Shown here piece by piece: positions 1-7,546 of a DNA stretch of 64,000 bases. Numbering within the stretch: position 1 is the first letter of the stretch; each line of letters starts with the position of its first letter. The stretch covers positions 62,001-126,000 of the forward strand of contig NZ_JAUYQD010000021.1 in NCBI RefSeq assembly GCF_030697375.1. Direction: 5' to 3'. The translations under genes were made by a program, and so were the position numbers. This DNA is from Rhodoferax sp. (GTDB lineage: Bacteria > Pseudomonadota > Gammaproteobacteria > Burkholderiales > Burkholderiaceae_C). A model generated the notes under the pieces. That model saw only the letters and a program-made list of their open reading frames with translations, had not been told where the DNA came from and did no database searches.

Positions 1-963
1 TTACTCAATAAGCACAGGCGGAATGATGGCACATTCGACTGTATTGTTCCGGTTAGCGGGGGTAAGGACGGTTCGTACGTTGCCTACAATCTAAAGCATA
101 AGTATGGGATGAATCCGCTGGCTGTTACAGTCACCCCGGCATTACGTCTGGATTTGGGCGAGCGTAACCTCCGCGCGTTTGTTGAGAGTGGATACAACCA
201 TATCTCAATAAACCCAGCTCACGAGGCAATGCGAATCCTTAACAAAACCGGTTTCGTTGAAATGGGTTTCCCCTATTATGGTTGGCTCATCGCAATTCAC
301 ACCGCAGTTGCGCGTGCTGCCATTGGTTTTGGCGTCGGCTTAATATTTTATGGAGAGGATGGCGAGGTAGAGTATGGCGGCTCTACCGAAACGTCAAAAA
401 ATCCAATCTATGACGTTCATTATCAAAAGAAAGTGTACCTTGAAGGTGGATATGAAAGAGTATTGGAGGCATCAGGTGTACCCAAACAAGACCTTTACTT
501 ATTTCGATTCCCAGGCGATGATGAACTTAAGTCGTATCCAATACAGTTAACACATTGGTCCTACTTCGAGAATTGGGATCCATATCGAAATTACCTAGTG
601 GCTAAAGAACACTGTGGATTGACGGAAGCGACTGACTCAAATGCAGGTACCTTTACCAATTTCTCACAAAATGACCAAGCGCTTTATGCTTTACATACTT
701 ATTTGATGTATGTGAAGTTCGGTTTTGGTCGAGCCAATCAAGATGCCTGTATTGAGGTGCGACGTGGCGCCATGGATAGATCGCAGGCGGTCAACTTGGT
801 GCGTCTCTATGATGGGCACTACCCTGAAGAGTTTATGTCGCTTTACTTGGAATACTACCAGATGACTCAGACAGAGTTTGATGAGGTGATTGACAGATAC
901 GTCAACCGGGAATTGTTCAGCAAGGTAGATGGCCGCTGGAAGCCCAAGTTTACTGTTGCGTAA
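1..963 (+). CDS. N-acetyl sugar amidotransferase (PseA/WbpG-like), 5' end outside window
   Basis: The frame is open from the first base, so the start lies upstream. Visible codons 19-25 spell the PP-loop ATP-pyrophosphatase motif SGGKDGS, which activates a substrate carbonyl by adenylation. In this family (WbpG, PseA, PtmG-like) ammonia then converts an N-acetyl group on a sugar to an acetamidino group. The next two genes are HisH- and HisF-like and would supply that ammonia. The stop overlaps the start of the HisH-like gene by one base (TAATG), so the three are translationally coupled. The exact sugar substrate cannot be read from sequence; the cytidylyltransferase downstream favours a nonulosonic acid. 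Confidence 0.85.
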   Translation, partial: LLNKHRRNDGTFDCIVPVSGGKDGSYVAYNLKHKYGMNPLAVTVTPALRLDLGERNLRAFVESGYNHISINPAHEAMRILNKTGFVEMGFPYYGWLIAIHTAVARAAIGFGVGLIFYGEDGEVEYGGSTETSKNPIYDVHYQKKVYLEGGYERVLEASGVPKQDLYLFRFPGDDELKSYPIQLTHWSYFENWDPYRNYLVAKEHCGLTEATDSNAGTFTNFSQNDQALYALHTYLMYVKFGFGRANQDACIEVRRGAMDRSQAVNLVRLYDGHYPEEFMSLYLEYYQMTQTEFDEVIDRYVNRELFSKVDGRWKPKFTVA

Positions 964-1586
964 TGAGTAAAAATATCACCGTGATCGACTATGGTATGGG
1001 CAATATTTGGTCCGTGCTAAGCGCGTTGCGCTATCTTGGATGCACCCCTGTTGTCAGCAATGACCCGGATGAAATAGTGCGAGCAGAATCGCTGTTGTTG
1101 CCGGGGGTTGGGTCTTTTAGAAAAGCAATGTACTCTTTGCGAGAGTCATCAATTGATCAGGCAATACTTGAGGCTGTTCACGTTAAGGGCAGCAAGATAC
1201 TCGGCATTTGCTTGGGCATGCAATTAATGGGCAGCCAAGGTCATGAGGATGGTGAAACACCTGGGCTCGGTTTAATTCCGAACTCTATTGATTTGTTCAC
1301 GCCCTATGAAATTGGCCCTAATAAAATACCGCATATTGGTTTCGATTTAGTCAACAGCAGACCGGATTCTATTCTTTTCCAAGGCTTGCCCAATGCTGCT
1401 GATTTTTACTTTGTCCACTCCTATCGGATGTTGCCACATGGGTTGAAAGGTAAAGCGGCTACCTGCTTTTATGGAACAGAGTTTTTGGCAGCCTATGAGT
1501 TAGATAATATTTTTGCAACCCAATTCCACCCCGAGAAGAGTCAGACCAATGGTCTGATGCTCTTGGAGAATTTTTTGTCTCATTAG
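963..1586 (+). CDS. HisH-like glutamine amidotransferase subunit
   Basis: Class I glutamine amidotransferase of 207 aa, the usual HisH size. The nucleophile elbow GICLGMQ places the catalytic Cys at residue 83, and the QFHPEK motif gives His189 and Glu191 of the triad. It releases ammonia from glutamine. In histidine synthesis it pairs with HisF, but here it sits between the PP-loop amidotransferase and a HisF-like gene, the WbpG-HisH2-HisF2 arrangement of surface-sugar clusters. It is therefore inferred to feed acetamidino formation rather than histidine synthesis. No other his gene is present in the window. Confidence 0.85.
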   Translation: MSKNITVIDYGMGNIWSVLSALRYLGCTPVVSNDPDEIVRAESLLLPGVGSFRKAMYSLRESSIDQAILEAVHVKGSKILGICLGMQLMGSQGHEDGETPGLGLIPNSIDLFTPYEIGPNKIPHIGFDLVNSRPDSILFQGLPNAADFYFVHSYRMLPHGLKGKAATCFYGTEFLAAYELDNIFATQFHPEKSQTNGLMLLENFLSH

Positions 1587-1591
1587 TCCTC

Positions 1592-2416
1592 ATGCTTAAA
1601 AAGCGTTTGATATTCACATTGCTTTATTGCCAAGGTCAGTTCATGCTGAGTCGGAACTTTCGCTTGCAGAATGTCGGCAACCTTAATTGGCTACGGACCA
1701 ATTACAATTTTTCACATATATCGTTTTCAATTGATGAACTTGTCGTATTGGATGTCACGCGCCAAGACAGAAATACAGATACGTTTTGCGATGCTTTGAA
1801 AGCCTTGTCTGAAGGGTGCTTTGTCCCTATCGCGGCCGGTGGCGGTGTTCGTACCATTGAGCATGCACGCGCCTTGCTTCGTTCAGGGGCAGACAAAGTG
1901 GTTATCAATTCTGCGCTTTATGGAAACAATGATTTTGTGAGTGATTTGGCAAGTGAATTCGGCCAGCAATGTGTGGTTGCGTCCATGGATATCAAACGCA
2001 CAACTGAGGGCGCGTATCAAGCAATATCTGAATGCGGTAGCAAACGTCTCGAAGGCACTGCGACTCGTTGGGTAGAAAAAATTTCACGGGACGCGGTGGG
2101 GGAAATCTATCTCAACTCGATAGATCAAGACGGGACAGGTCAGGGTTACGATGTGCAGATACTTGACCTTCTACCAAAAGACATGTCAAAGCCAGTTATT
2201 TTGGCAGGCGGGGTTGGAAATGCAGCTCACCTTGCAGAGGGGCTGGCAGACCCACGCGTTGATGCAGTGGCTACAGCACACCTATTTAACTTTGTTGGCG
2301 ATGGGTTGAAGCACGCTCGAAATTCCCTTATTTCTTCCGGGGTTGACCTCCCTATCTGGAACATTCAATTTCTGGAACAACATCTAAAGAGGAATAAAGT
2401 GGGGATATCCAATTGA
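1592..2416 (+). CDS. HisF-like ammonia-channelling barrel protein
   Basis: TIM-barrel protein of 274 aa related to imidazole glycerol phosphate synthase subunit HisF. The C-terminal phosphate-binding stretch ILAGGVGN and the ASMDIKR strand with its Asp are present. The N-terminal strand reads LIFTLLYCQG, so the catalytic Asp of true HisF (CLDV) is missing, as in the HisF2-like proteins of surface-sugar loci. This supports a role in channelling ammonia from the HisH-like partner to the amidotransferase. It starts 5 bases after the HisH-like stop with no clear ribosome binding site, suggesting coupling. Confidence 0.8.
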   Translation: MLKKRLIFTLLYCQGQFMLSRNFRLQNVGNLNWLRTNYNFSHISFSIDELVVLDVTRQDRNTDTFCDALKALSEGCFVPIAAGGGVRTIEHARALLRSGADKVVINSALYGNNDFVSDLASEFGQQCVVASMDIKRTTEGAYQAISECGSKRLEGTATRWVEKISRDAVGEIYLNSIDQDGTGQGYDVQILDLLPKDMSKPVILAGGVGNAAHLAEGLADPRVDAVATAHLFNFVGDGLKHARNSLISSGVDLPIWNIQFLEQHLKRNKVGISN

Positions 2417-3441
2417 TTTGCCGTGTCCTGATCGTCGGCCTGGGTAGCATTGGTAAACGCCACCTGCGCTTGGCTAGAGAGCTTTTGCCTAATGCAGATA
2501 TTCGGGTCTTGCGTCATCAGGCGTGCGTCGCGGTGCCTGAATTTGCAGACGGCTGTTTCTCAAGCTTGGGTGAATCGATCAAATTTTTGCCCCAGATTGC
2601 AGTGATCGCCAATCCGGCCACGTTGCACGTAGGTGTCGCGCAGCCATTGACTGAGGCTGGTGTTCATCTACTCGTCGAGAAACCTCTGTCAGCATCGCTT
2701 GATGGTGTGCAGCGGTTGCTTGAAAGTTGTAGGGAACAAAAAACAATAATGCTAGCTGGTTACAATCTCCGGTTTTTACCTTCACTACAACGTTTCCGCA
2801 GCCTACTGAATGACGGTATTGTCGGCCGTGTGTTATCCGTGCGTTGCGAGATTGGGCAGTATTTGCCAGCTTGGCGACCTGACACCGATTATCTGCAAAG
2901 CGTTTCAGCTCAACGAAAACTGGGCGGTGGAGCACTGCTAGAACTTAGCCATGAGATTGACTATCTGCGCTGGATTTTTGGTGAAGTGGATTGGGTCAAG
3001 GCAACACTATGTCAGCAAGGTGACTTGAAGATTGATGTCGAAGATACTGCCCATCTAATTCTTGGATTTGCCGCTGTCGGCGGTCATCAGCTAATCGGGT
3101 CCGTCAACCTGGATTTCCTTCGGCACGATACCACGCGTCTTTGTACGGCGATTGGCGAAAAAGGAAGCCTACGCTGGAATGGGTTGACTGGTGCGGTCGA
3201 ATACTTTGAGTTTGGTGCGAAGGAATGGCATGAGCTTTTTCGCTACCAACATCAACGGGATGACAGTTATTTGACCGAATGGAAACACTTTTTACATTGT
3301 GTGCATGCAAAGGAGACTCCAATGATAAGTGGTCAAGATGGTTTGAGAGTACTGCAAATTATTGAAGCTGCTCGTCATTCTTCAGACGCAGGTGGCAAAG
3401 TAAAAAACACCAAGACCAGAACAACAAGGATTAATGCATGA
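2413..3441 (+). CDS. Gfo/Idh/MocA family oxidoreductase (PtmF-like)
   Basis: A 342-aa NAD(P)-dependent oxidoreductase. The N-terminal Rossmann motif GLGSIGKRH lies at about residues 9-17, and the EKPLS motif typical of the Gfo/Idh/MocA family follows at the end of the nucleotide domain. The TTG start overlaps the previous stop (TTGA), so the gene is read in the same operon. Placed next to a CMP-nonulosonate synthetase it resembles PtmF-type genes of flagellin or O-antigen legionaminic acid clusters. Its reaction is not established; oxidation or reduction of a sugar intermediate is an inference. Confidence 0.75.
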   Translation: MICRVLIVGLGSIGKRHLRLARELLPNADIRVLRHQACVAVPEFADGCFSSLGESIKFLPQIAVIANPATLHVGVAQPLTEAGVHLLVEKPLSASLDGVQRLLESCREQKTIMLAGYNLRFLPSLQRFRSLLNDGIVGRVLSVRCEIGQYLPAWRPDTDYLQSVSAQRKLGGGALLELSHEIDYLRWIFGEVDWVKATLCQQGDLKIDVEDTAHLILGFAAVGGHQLIGSVNLDFLRHDTTRLCTAIGEKGSLRWNGLTGAVEYFEFGAKEWHELFRYQHQRDDSYLTEWKHFLHCVHAKETPMISGQDGLRVLQIIEAARHSSDAGGKVKNTKTRTTRINA

Positions 3442-4151
3442 GCGCCACCGCCTTCATCTTCGCCCGTGGCGGCTCCAAAGGTTTACCCGGCAAAAATATA
3501 CGTCCGTTGGGTGGCAAGCCATTAATAGCGTGGTCAGTTGAGCATGCGTTAGCCGTCAAACGGATTGATCGCGTGATTGTTTCTACAGATTCTGAGGAAA
3601 TTGCACAAATTGCACTTGCATACGGCGCACAAGTCCCGTTTATTCGACCGGCAGAGCTTGCCCATGACGGAAGCCCGGAGTGGCAAGCATGGCGCCACGC
3701 TCTAAACTACTTGAAGGAAAATGAAGGTGTGATGCCGTCCGTGATGGTTTCTGTACCAGCAACGGCACCGCTCAGATTACCGATCGACATTGAAAACTGT
3801 TTAGATGAATTTGAAAAAGGTGATTCCGACATTGTCATTACCGTTTCTGAATCACATCGCAGTCCATACTTTAATATGGTGAAGGAGAACGAAAATGGGA
3901 CAGTTGGATTAGTTATTCCGCCTCAATTAGCAATAGCTAGACGCCAAGATGCTCCAGCGGTATTCGATATGGCAACTGTAGCATATGTTATGAGCGCAAG
4001 CTTTGTACTAAGCCATAATTCTGTTTTTGAAGGGCTGGTTAGGGCGGTTAAGGTGCCAACCGAAAGAGCCATAGATATTGATACTCTTTTGGATTTTCAG
4101 ATGGCTGAATATTTATTAAAGATTAGGGAAGATCGTGCAAAGAATTTTTGA
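3438..4151 (+). CDS. acylneuraminate/nonulosonate cytidylyltransferase (CMP-NulO synthetase)
   Basis: A 237-aa NeuA/LegF/PseF-type enzyme that activates a sialic-acid-like nine-carbon sugar with CTP to the CMP-sugar used by glycosyltransferases. The nucleotide-binding signature ARGGSKGLPGKN is at residues 9-20, and the length matches the single-domain family. Start and previous stop overlap as ATGA. Together with the upstream amidotransferase trio this points to an acetamidino derivative of legionaminic or pseudaminic acid. The synthase (NeuB/LegI type) and earlier pathway enzymes are not in the window and should lie upstream. Confidence 0.9.
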   Translation: MSATAFIFARGGSKGLPGKNIRPLGGKPLIAWSVEHALAVKRIDRVIVSTDSEEIAQIALAYGAQVPFIRPAELAHDGSPEWQAWRHALNYLKENEGVMPSVMVSVPATAPLRLPIDIENCLDEFEKGDSDIVITVSESHRSPYFNMVKENENGTVGLVIPPQLAIARRQDAPAVFDMATVAYVMSASFVLSHNSVFEGLVRAVKVPTERAIDIDTLLDFQMAEYLLKIREDRAKNF

Positions 4152-4694
4152 AGTGTTGAGCCGAATGAGATTTTTGAGCACCGCTGATCGTATCGGCCCA
4201 GATGTTTCCGGTATTCACTGGCTCCTGTATTTTAAAAGCATGATGGCAGAGCATTGTGCAAAAAAACTCAAGCCATTCGGTGCCAGATCTGAGGCTCGTC
4301 CGTGCTCCTATGTATGAAGCATGCTCGAAAATCGAGATTGAAAAAATGTCGTGATGAGTCCGGAAACCAGTTTATTCGCTGATCCAACTGGGAGGGGGGC
4401 GGATTCTAATTGAAGACGCAGTATTGATGGCGCCGGCGTTCACTTTTATGCCAACAATCAAGCCTTTTTTGATATAACTAAACTAATATTTGAGCAAGGA
4501 TATCCTGATCCGAAATTAGCTACCGCCGTCATTTTACGGTGTAAAGTTCCTGGATTTGTGCTAGACGATTATTCATTCCTGGTAATGACGTTGGTGAAAG
4601 TGTTGTTGTGGGTGCGGGAGACGTTGCAACAAAATCAGTTCCTCCGTGAATCGCATTTGCGGGGGGAGGGGGGGGGGCTCGGATCAAGTCGTAG
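4135..4694 (+). pseudogene. decayed left-handed beta-helix O-acetyltransferase gene
   Basis: An ATG at 4135 overlaps the cytidylyltransferase end and opens a 60-codon frame resembling the N-terminus of WbbJ-type acyltransferases (DRIGPD, HWLLYFKS). After stops at 4315 and 4339 the same family can be followed in shifting frames: SLFADPT, then RILIEDAV, then GVHFYANNQ, then GESVVVGAGDVATKS, and finally an AG(G)nARIKS end with stop TAG at 4692. The pieces stay in family order and span about 186 codons, the normal length. At least two stops and several frameshifts rule out function. Its place between the CMP-NulO synthetase and the SDR suggests a former modifying acetyltransferase. Confidence 0.8.
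4661..4677 (+). repeat. G6-A-G10 homopolymer tract
   Basis: A run of six Gs, one A and ten Gs lies in the tail of the decayed acetyltransferase gene, where intact relatives encode a Gly-Asn-Pro or Gly-Val-Pro turn. Such runs slip easily in replication and in sequencing. Confidence 0.85.
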
Positions 4695-4852
4695 AAATGA
4701 TAGGTGAGAATTGAAATATGACATTTCACTTTAATTACACCAGGTATAGCACCGGCTCTTCCGGGGTGACGGCAGGGGTTGATGTTTACGTAGGTAGGGA
4801 TTTCCGCCTCCGAAACACGCAATCGCGAGTCACCAAGCAAAGGAGAAACTAG

Positions 4853-5090
4853 ATGGAGAAAGTCGAAAGCCTAAATCACACGAAATGGGACGGAGAATAC
4901 CGTGTCCTGTTTATACCGAAGATTAGACGAACGGTGCTGTAAGCGGAACTGCACAGGTATCTCGATGAGGTGTTTCGCAATCCGGCGCAGCAAAAAAGTC
5001 AGCCGGATAGAGGAGGCGCGCTTGAGGGTGGATCGCGTTCATATGATGAACGTAGTAATATTAAAGCACCCGGTGTCGCAGATATAGAAT
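4853..5090 (+). mobile_element. IS200/IS605-family TnpA remnant
   Basis: A ribosome binding site (AGGAG at 4841) precedes an ATG at 4853 whose product begins MEKVESLNHTKW, the characteristic N-terminus of IS200-type Y1 transposases. The frame hits TAA at 4940 after VLFIPKIRRTVL, continues in the same frame as AELHRYLDEVFR, then shifts near 5000 to a frame reading VSRIEEARLRVDRVHMM. That last piece corresponds to the conserved RIEEG...DHVHMM region, with the HUH motif altered (RVH in place of HVH). About 80 of some 150 codons remain, so the element is truncated and inactive. Bases 4695-4852 hold no gene and may be its 5' leader. Confidence 0.8.
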
Positions 5091-5118
5091 AAAGCTATTT
5101 ATATGAAAAGAGCCGTTT

Positions 5119-5886
5119 TTGTTAACTAATAAAATTGTTGTGGTTACTGGTGGTGCCGGGTTTATTGGACGCCAGTTTTGTATGTCTGTGGCAGAGCATA
5201 ACGGAAGCGTTATCGTGGCGGATGTCGATATTGATGCGGCTACAGAGCTGGCAACAGAGATAGAAAATAGGCATCTGGGGCGAGCTAGGGCGGCTTTGCT
5301 AGATATCACAAGTAAAGACTCTATCCAAGCTTTTATTGGCAAGTTTCATGAGTCGCATGGACGAATCGACGCGGTTGTTAATAATGCCTATCCTCGCAAC
5401 AAAAATTATGGGCGAAAGTTGGAAGATGTTACATATGCGGACTTCTGCGAAAATGTTGGTTTGCACTTAGGGGGGTATTTCCTGATTGCTCAACAGTTTG
5501 GCCTGTACTTTCGCGAGCTTGGTGGCGGAAACATCGTCAATATGAGTTCGATCTATGGCGTCATGACTCCCCGTTTTGAAGTCTATGATGGGACCCAAAT
5601 GACGATGCCTGTGGAGTATGCTGCGATTAAATCTGCCGTGATCCAGCTGACCCGGTATTTCGCTCAATACTTCAAAGGTGATGGAATTCGTGTGAATTGT
5701 TTGAGTCCAGGAGGAATTCTGGATCGACAGCCGGCGACATTTTTACAGAAATACCAGTCCTTTTGTAATAGTAAGGGGATGTTGGACCCGAAGGACGTGT
5801 GCGGGAGTTTGCTTTTTTTGTTGTCTGATGTCTCCATGTTCATGACAGGCCAAAATCTGATTCTGGATGATGGCTACTCTCTTTGA
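5119..5886 (+). CDS. PtmA-like short-chain dehydrogenase/reductase
   Basis: A 255-aa classical SDR with N-terminal TGGAGFIG cofactor motif, a VNNAYPRNKNYG segment, a catalytic Ser in MSSIYG, and the YxxxK pair in EYAAIK. The sequence, including the VNCLSPGGI loop, resembles PtmA of flagellin-modifying legionaminic acid clusters, where ptmA follows ptmB (CMP-NulO synthetase) and ptmF. The same order appears here with a dead acetyltransferase and an IS remnant inserted. The chosen start is TTG at 5119, because the ATG at 5103 in another frame closes after eight codons. Its exact role in nonulosonate synthesis is not established. Confidence 0.78.
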   Translation: MLTNKIVVVTGGAGFIGRQFCMSVAEHNGSVIVADVDIDAATELATEIENRHLGRARAALLDITSKDSIQAFIGKFHESHGRIDAVVNNAYPRNKNYGRKLEDVTYADFCENVGLHLGGYFLIAQQFGLYFRELGGGNIVNMSSIYGVMTPRFEVYDGTQMTMPVEYAAIKSAVIQLTRYFAQYFKGDGIRVNCLSPGGILDRQPATFLQKYQSFCNSKGMLDPKDVCGSLLFLLSDVSMFMTGQNLILDDGYSL

Positions 5887-5910
5887 CTTTATAGACCACC
5901 GAGGTTTTCT

Positions 5911-7479
5911 GTGTCAGTCAAAAGACGGTTCTTTTTCTCGGTAGTTGCCAATATTGCGCGAGCAGGGGCCAGCCTTATTACTGGACTTTTAATTGCTCGC
6001 GGATTGGGACCGTCCGATTACGGTAATTTAGCTTATTTGCTGGGTAGCTTCTGGGCAATTCGCGCGCTACTCGACATGGGAGCTTCAAGCGCGTTTTATA
6101 CATTCATTGCACAGGAAAGACGCAGCAAAATATATTACTTTTTGTACATCTTTTGGTTGACTTTTCAGTTTCTTTTTTCGGTCGCGCTGGTAGCTTGGCT
6201 CCTCCCACAGGCGGTCGTTGATCGCTTCTGGTTGGGGCAAGAACGCCAGATGGTTCTGCTCGCATTGCTGGCGACTTTTCTCCAGAATCAAGTCTGGCAG
6301 ACAGTCGTGCAAATACACGAGGCTGAACGCAAGACGATTCGTATACAAATGGCTGGCTTGCTGATCGTTTTTGTCCACCTGCTGTTGGTTGCACTTATGC
6401 TGCTTGGCGAATGGTTGAAAATTCAAGCAATACTATGGGCAATTGTTGCGGAATATATGGCAGGCGCTTTGTGGCTATCCAGAACGCTGCGGCATTCCAT
6501 TTTAGTGCCGCATACTGATGGGGAAAAAACACAGAAATCGACCGTTCGAACGGCCTTTTTCGAATATTTTAGCTACTGTCGACCCATGATTGTCATCGCT
6601 GTGTTCACTTTCTGTTATGAAATGGCTGACCGCTGGTTGCTTCAACGGTTCGGTGGTGCCAGCCAGCAGGGCTTTTATCAGGTAGCGTCGCAGCTATCGA
6701 CAATCAGCTTATTGGCAACAGGATCGATTCTTAATATTCTATGGAAAGAAATTGCCGAAGCATGTAAGCGCGGAGACAATACGAGAGTTTTTGCCTTGCA
6801 TCAAAGAGCGACGCGTTCATTAGTTTTACTGGCCGCGATAATATCTTGCTTCTTTGCCCTTTGGGCAAAAGAGTTGGTTGCCATCCTTCTCGGTACTGCA
6901 TATCAAGCAGCTTGGCCGATTCTTTTTGTTATGCTTTTTTATCCAATTCATCAGGCCATGGGCCAGATCAATGGCATACTTTTTATGGCCAGTAGCCAGA
7001 ATGCTACCTACATGAAGGTGACAATTGCAGGCTTGCTCGTCAGTTTGCCTGCTTCCTACGTCCTGATTGCTCCTGAGCACGGTGCATTAGTAAGTGGTTT
7101 AGAGTTGGGGGCAATGGGTTTAGCAATAAAAATTGTTGGATTAAATATTGTGTTCGTAAACATTCAGTCATGGCTTATCGCTCGTCATTATCATGCCAAA
7201 TACTATTGGTATTATCAATTTTCAGGTATTTCGATATTTTTCACGCTGGCTTTTTTTTCCAAATATGCTGTGCAGGGGTTTATTCCCGATGCTTCAGAAA
7301 TGATCGAGACTGGGGCGAAACAGGGCTTGCTACTTGGGGTCGTGTGCAGCGGAATAATCTATTTGGCTGGAGTGCTCGCATTTTTTCTCTTGGTGCCAAA
7401 AATGGTAGGGTTTGACAAAGCTGAAACGCGTTTAATCTTAAAAAAATTACGCCTAAGCGTTATTGGGATGAATAATTAG
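5911..7479 (+). CDS. Wzx-type polysaccharide flippase (MOP/PST family)
   Basis: A 522-aa polytopic inner-membrane protein with about 12-14 hydrophobic segments and the N-terminal pattern of Wzx/RfbX proteins (ARAGASLITGLLIARGLGPSDYG, first and last parts typical). It would flip undecaprenyl-diphosphate-linked repeat units to the periplasm. GTG start at 5911. The presence of Wzx and a Wzy-like polymerase, and no ABC transporter genes, points to Wzy-dependent assembly. Specificity cannot be read from sequence. Confidence 0.85.
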   Translation: MSVKRRFFFSVVANIARAGASLITGLLIARGLGPSDYGNLAYLLGSFWAIRALLDMGASSAFYTFIAQERRSKIYYFLYIFWLTFQFLFSVALVAWLLPQAVVDRFWLGQERQMVLLALLATFLQNQVWQTVVQIHEAERKTIRIQMAGLLIVFVHLLLVALMLLGEWLKIQAILWAIVAEYMAGALWLSRTLRHSILVPHTDGEKTQKSTVRTAFFEYFSYCRPMIVIAVFTFCYEMADRWLLQRFGGASQQGFYQVASQLSTISLLATGSILNILWKEIAEACKRGDNTRVFALHQRATRSLVLLAAIISCFFALWAKELVAILLGTAYQAAWPILFVMLFYPIHQAMGQINGILFMASSQNATYMKVTIAGLLVSLPASYVLIAPEHGALVSGLELGAMGLAIKIVGLNIVFVNIQSWLIARHYHAKYYWYYQFSGISIFFTLAFFSKYAVQGFIPDASEMIETGAKQGLLLGVVCSGIIYLAGVLAFFLLVPKMVGFDKAETRLILKKLRLSVIGMNN

Positions 7480-7546
7480 AAAATAAATATTAATGCTGTA
7501 ATATTAAATTGCGAGTATTGATGATTAACTAATATTTCATTGGATT

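Noticed and set aside
4902..5087. 61-aa frame as a separate small gene
   Set aside because: Its second half (VSRIEEARL, VHMM) is the frameshifted continuation of the IS200-type transposase relic.
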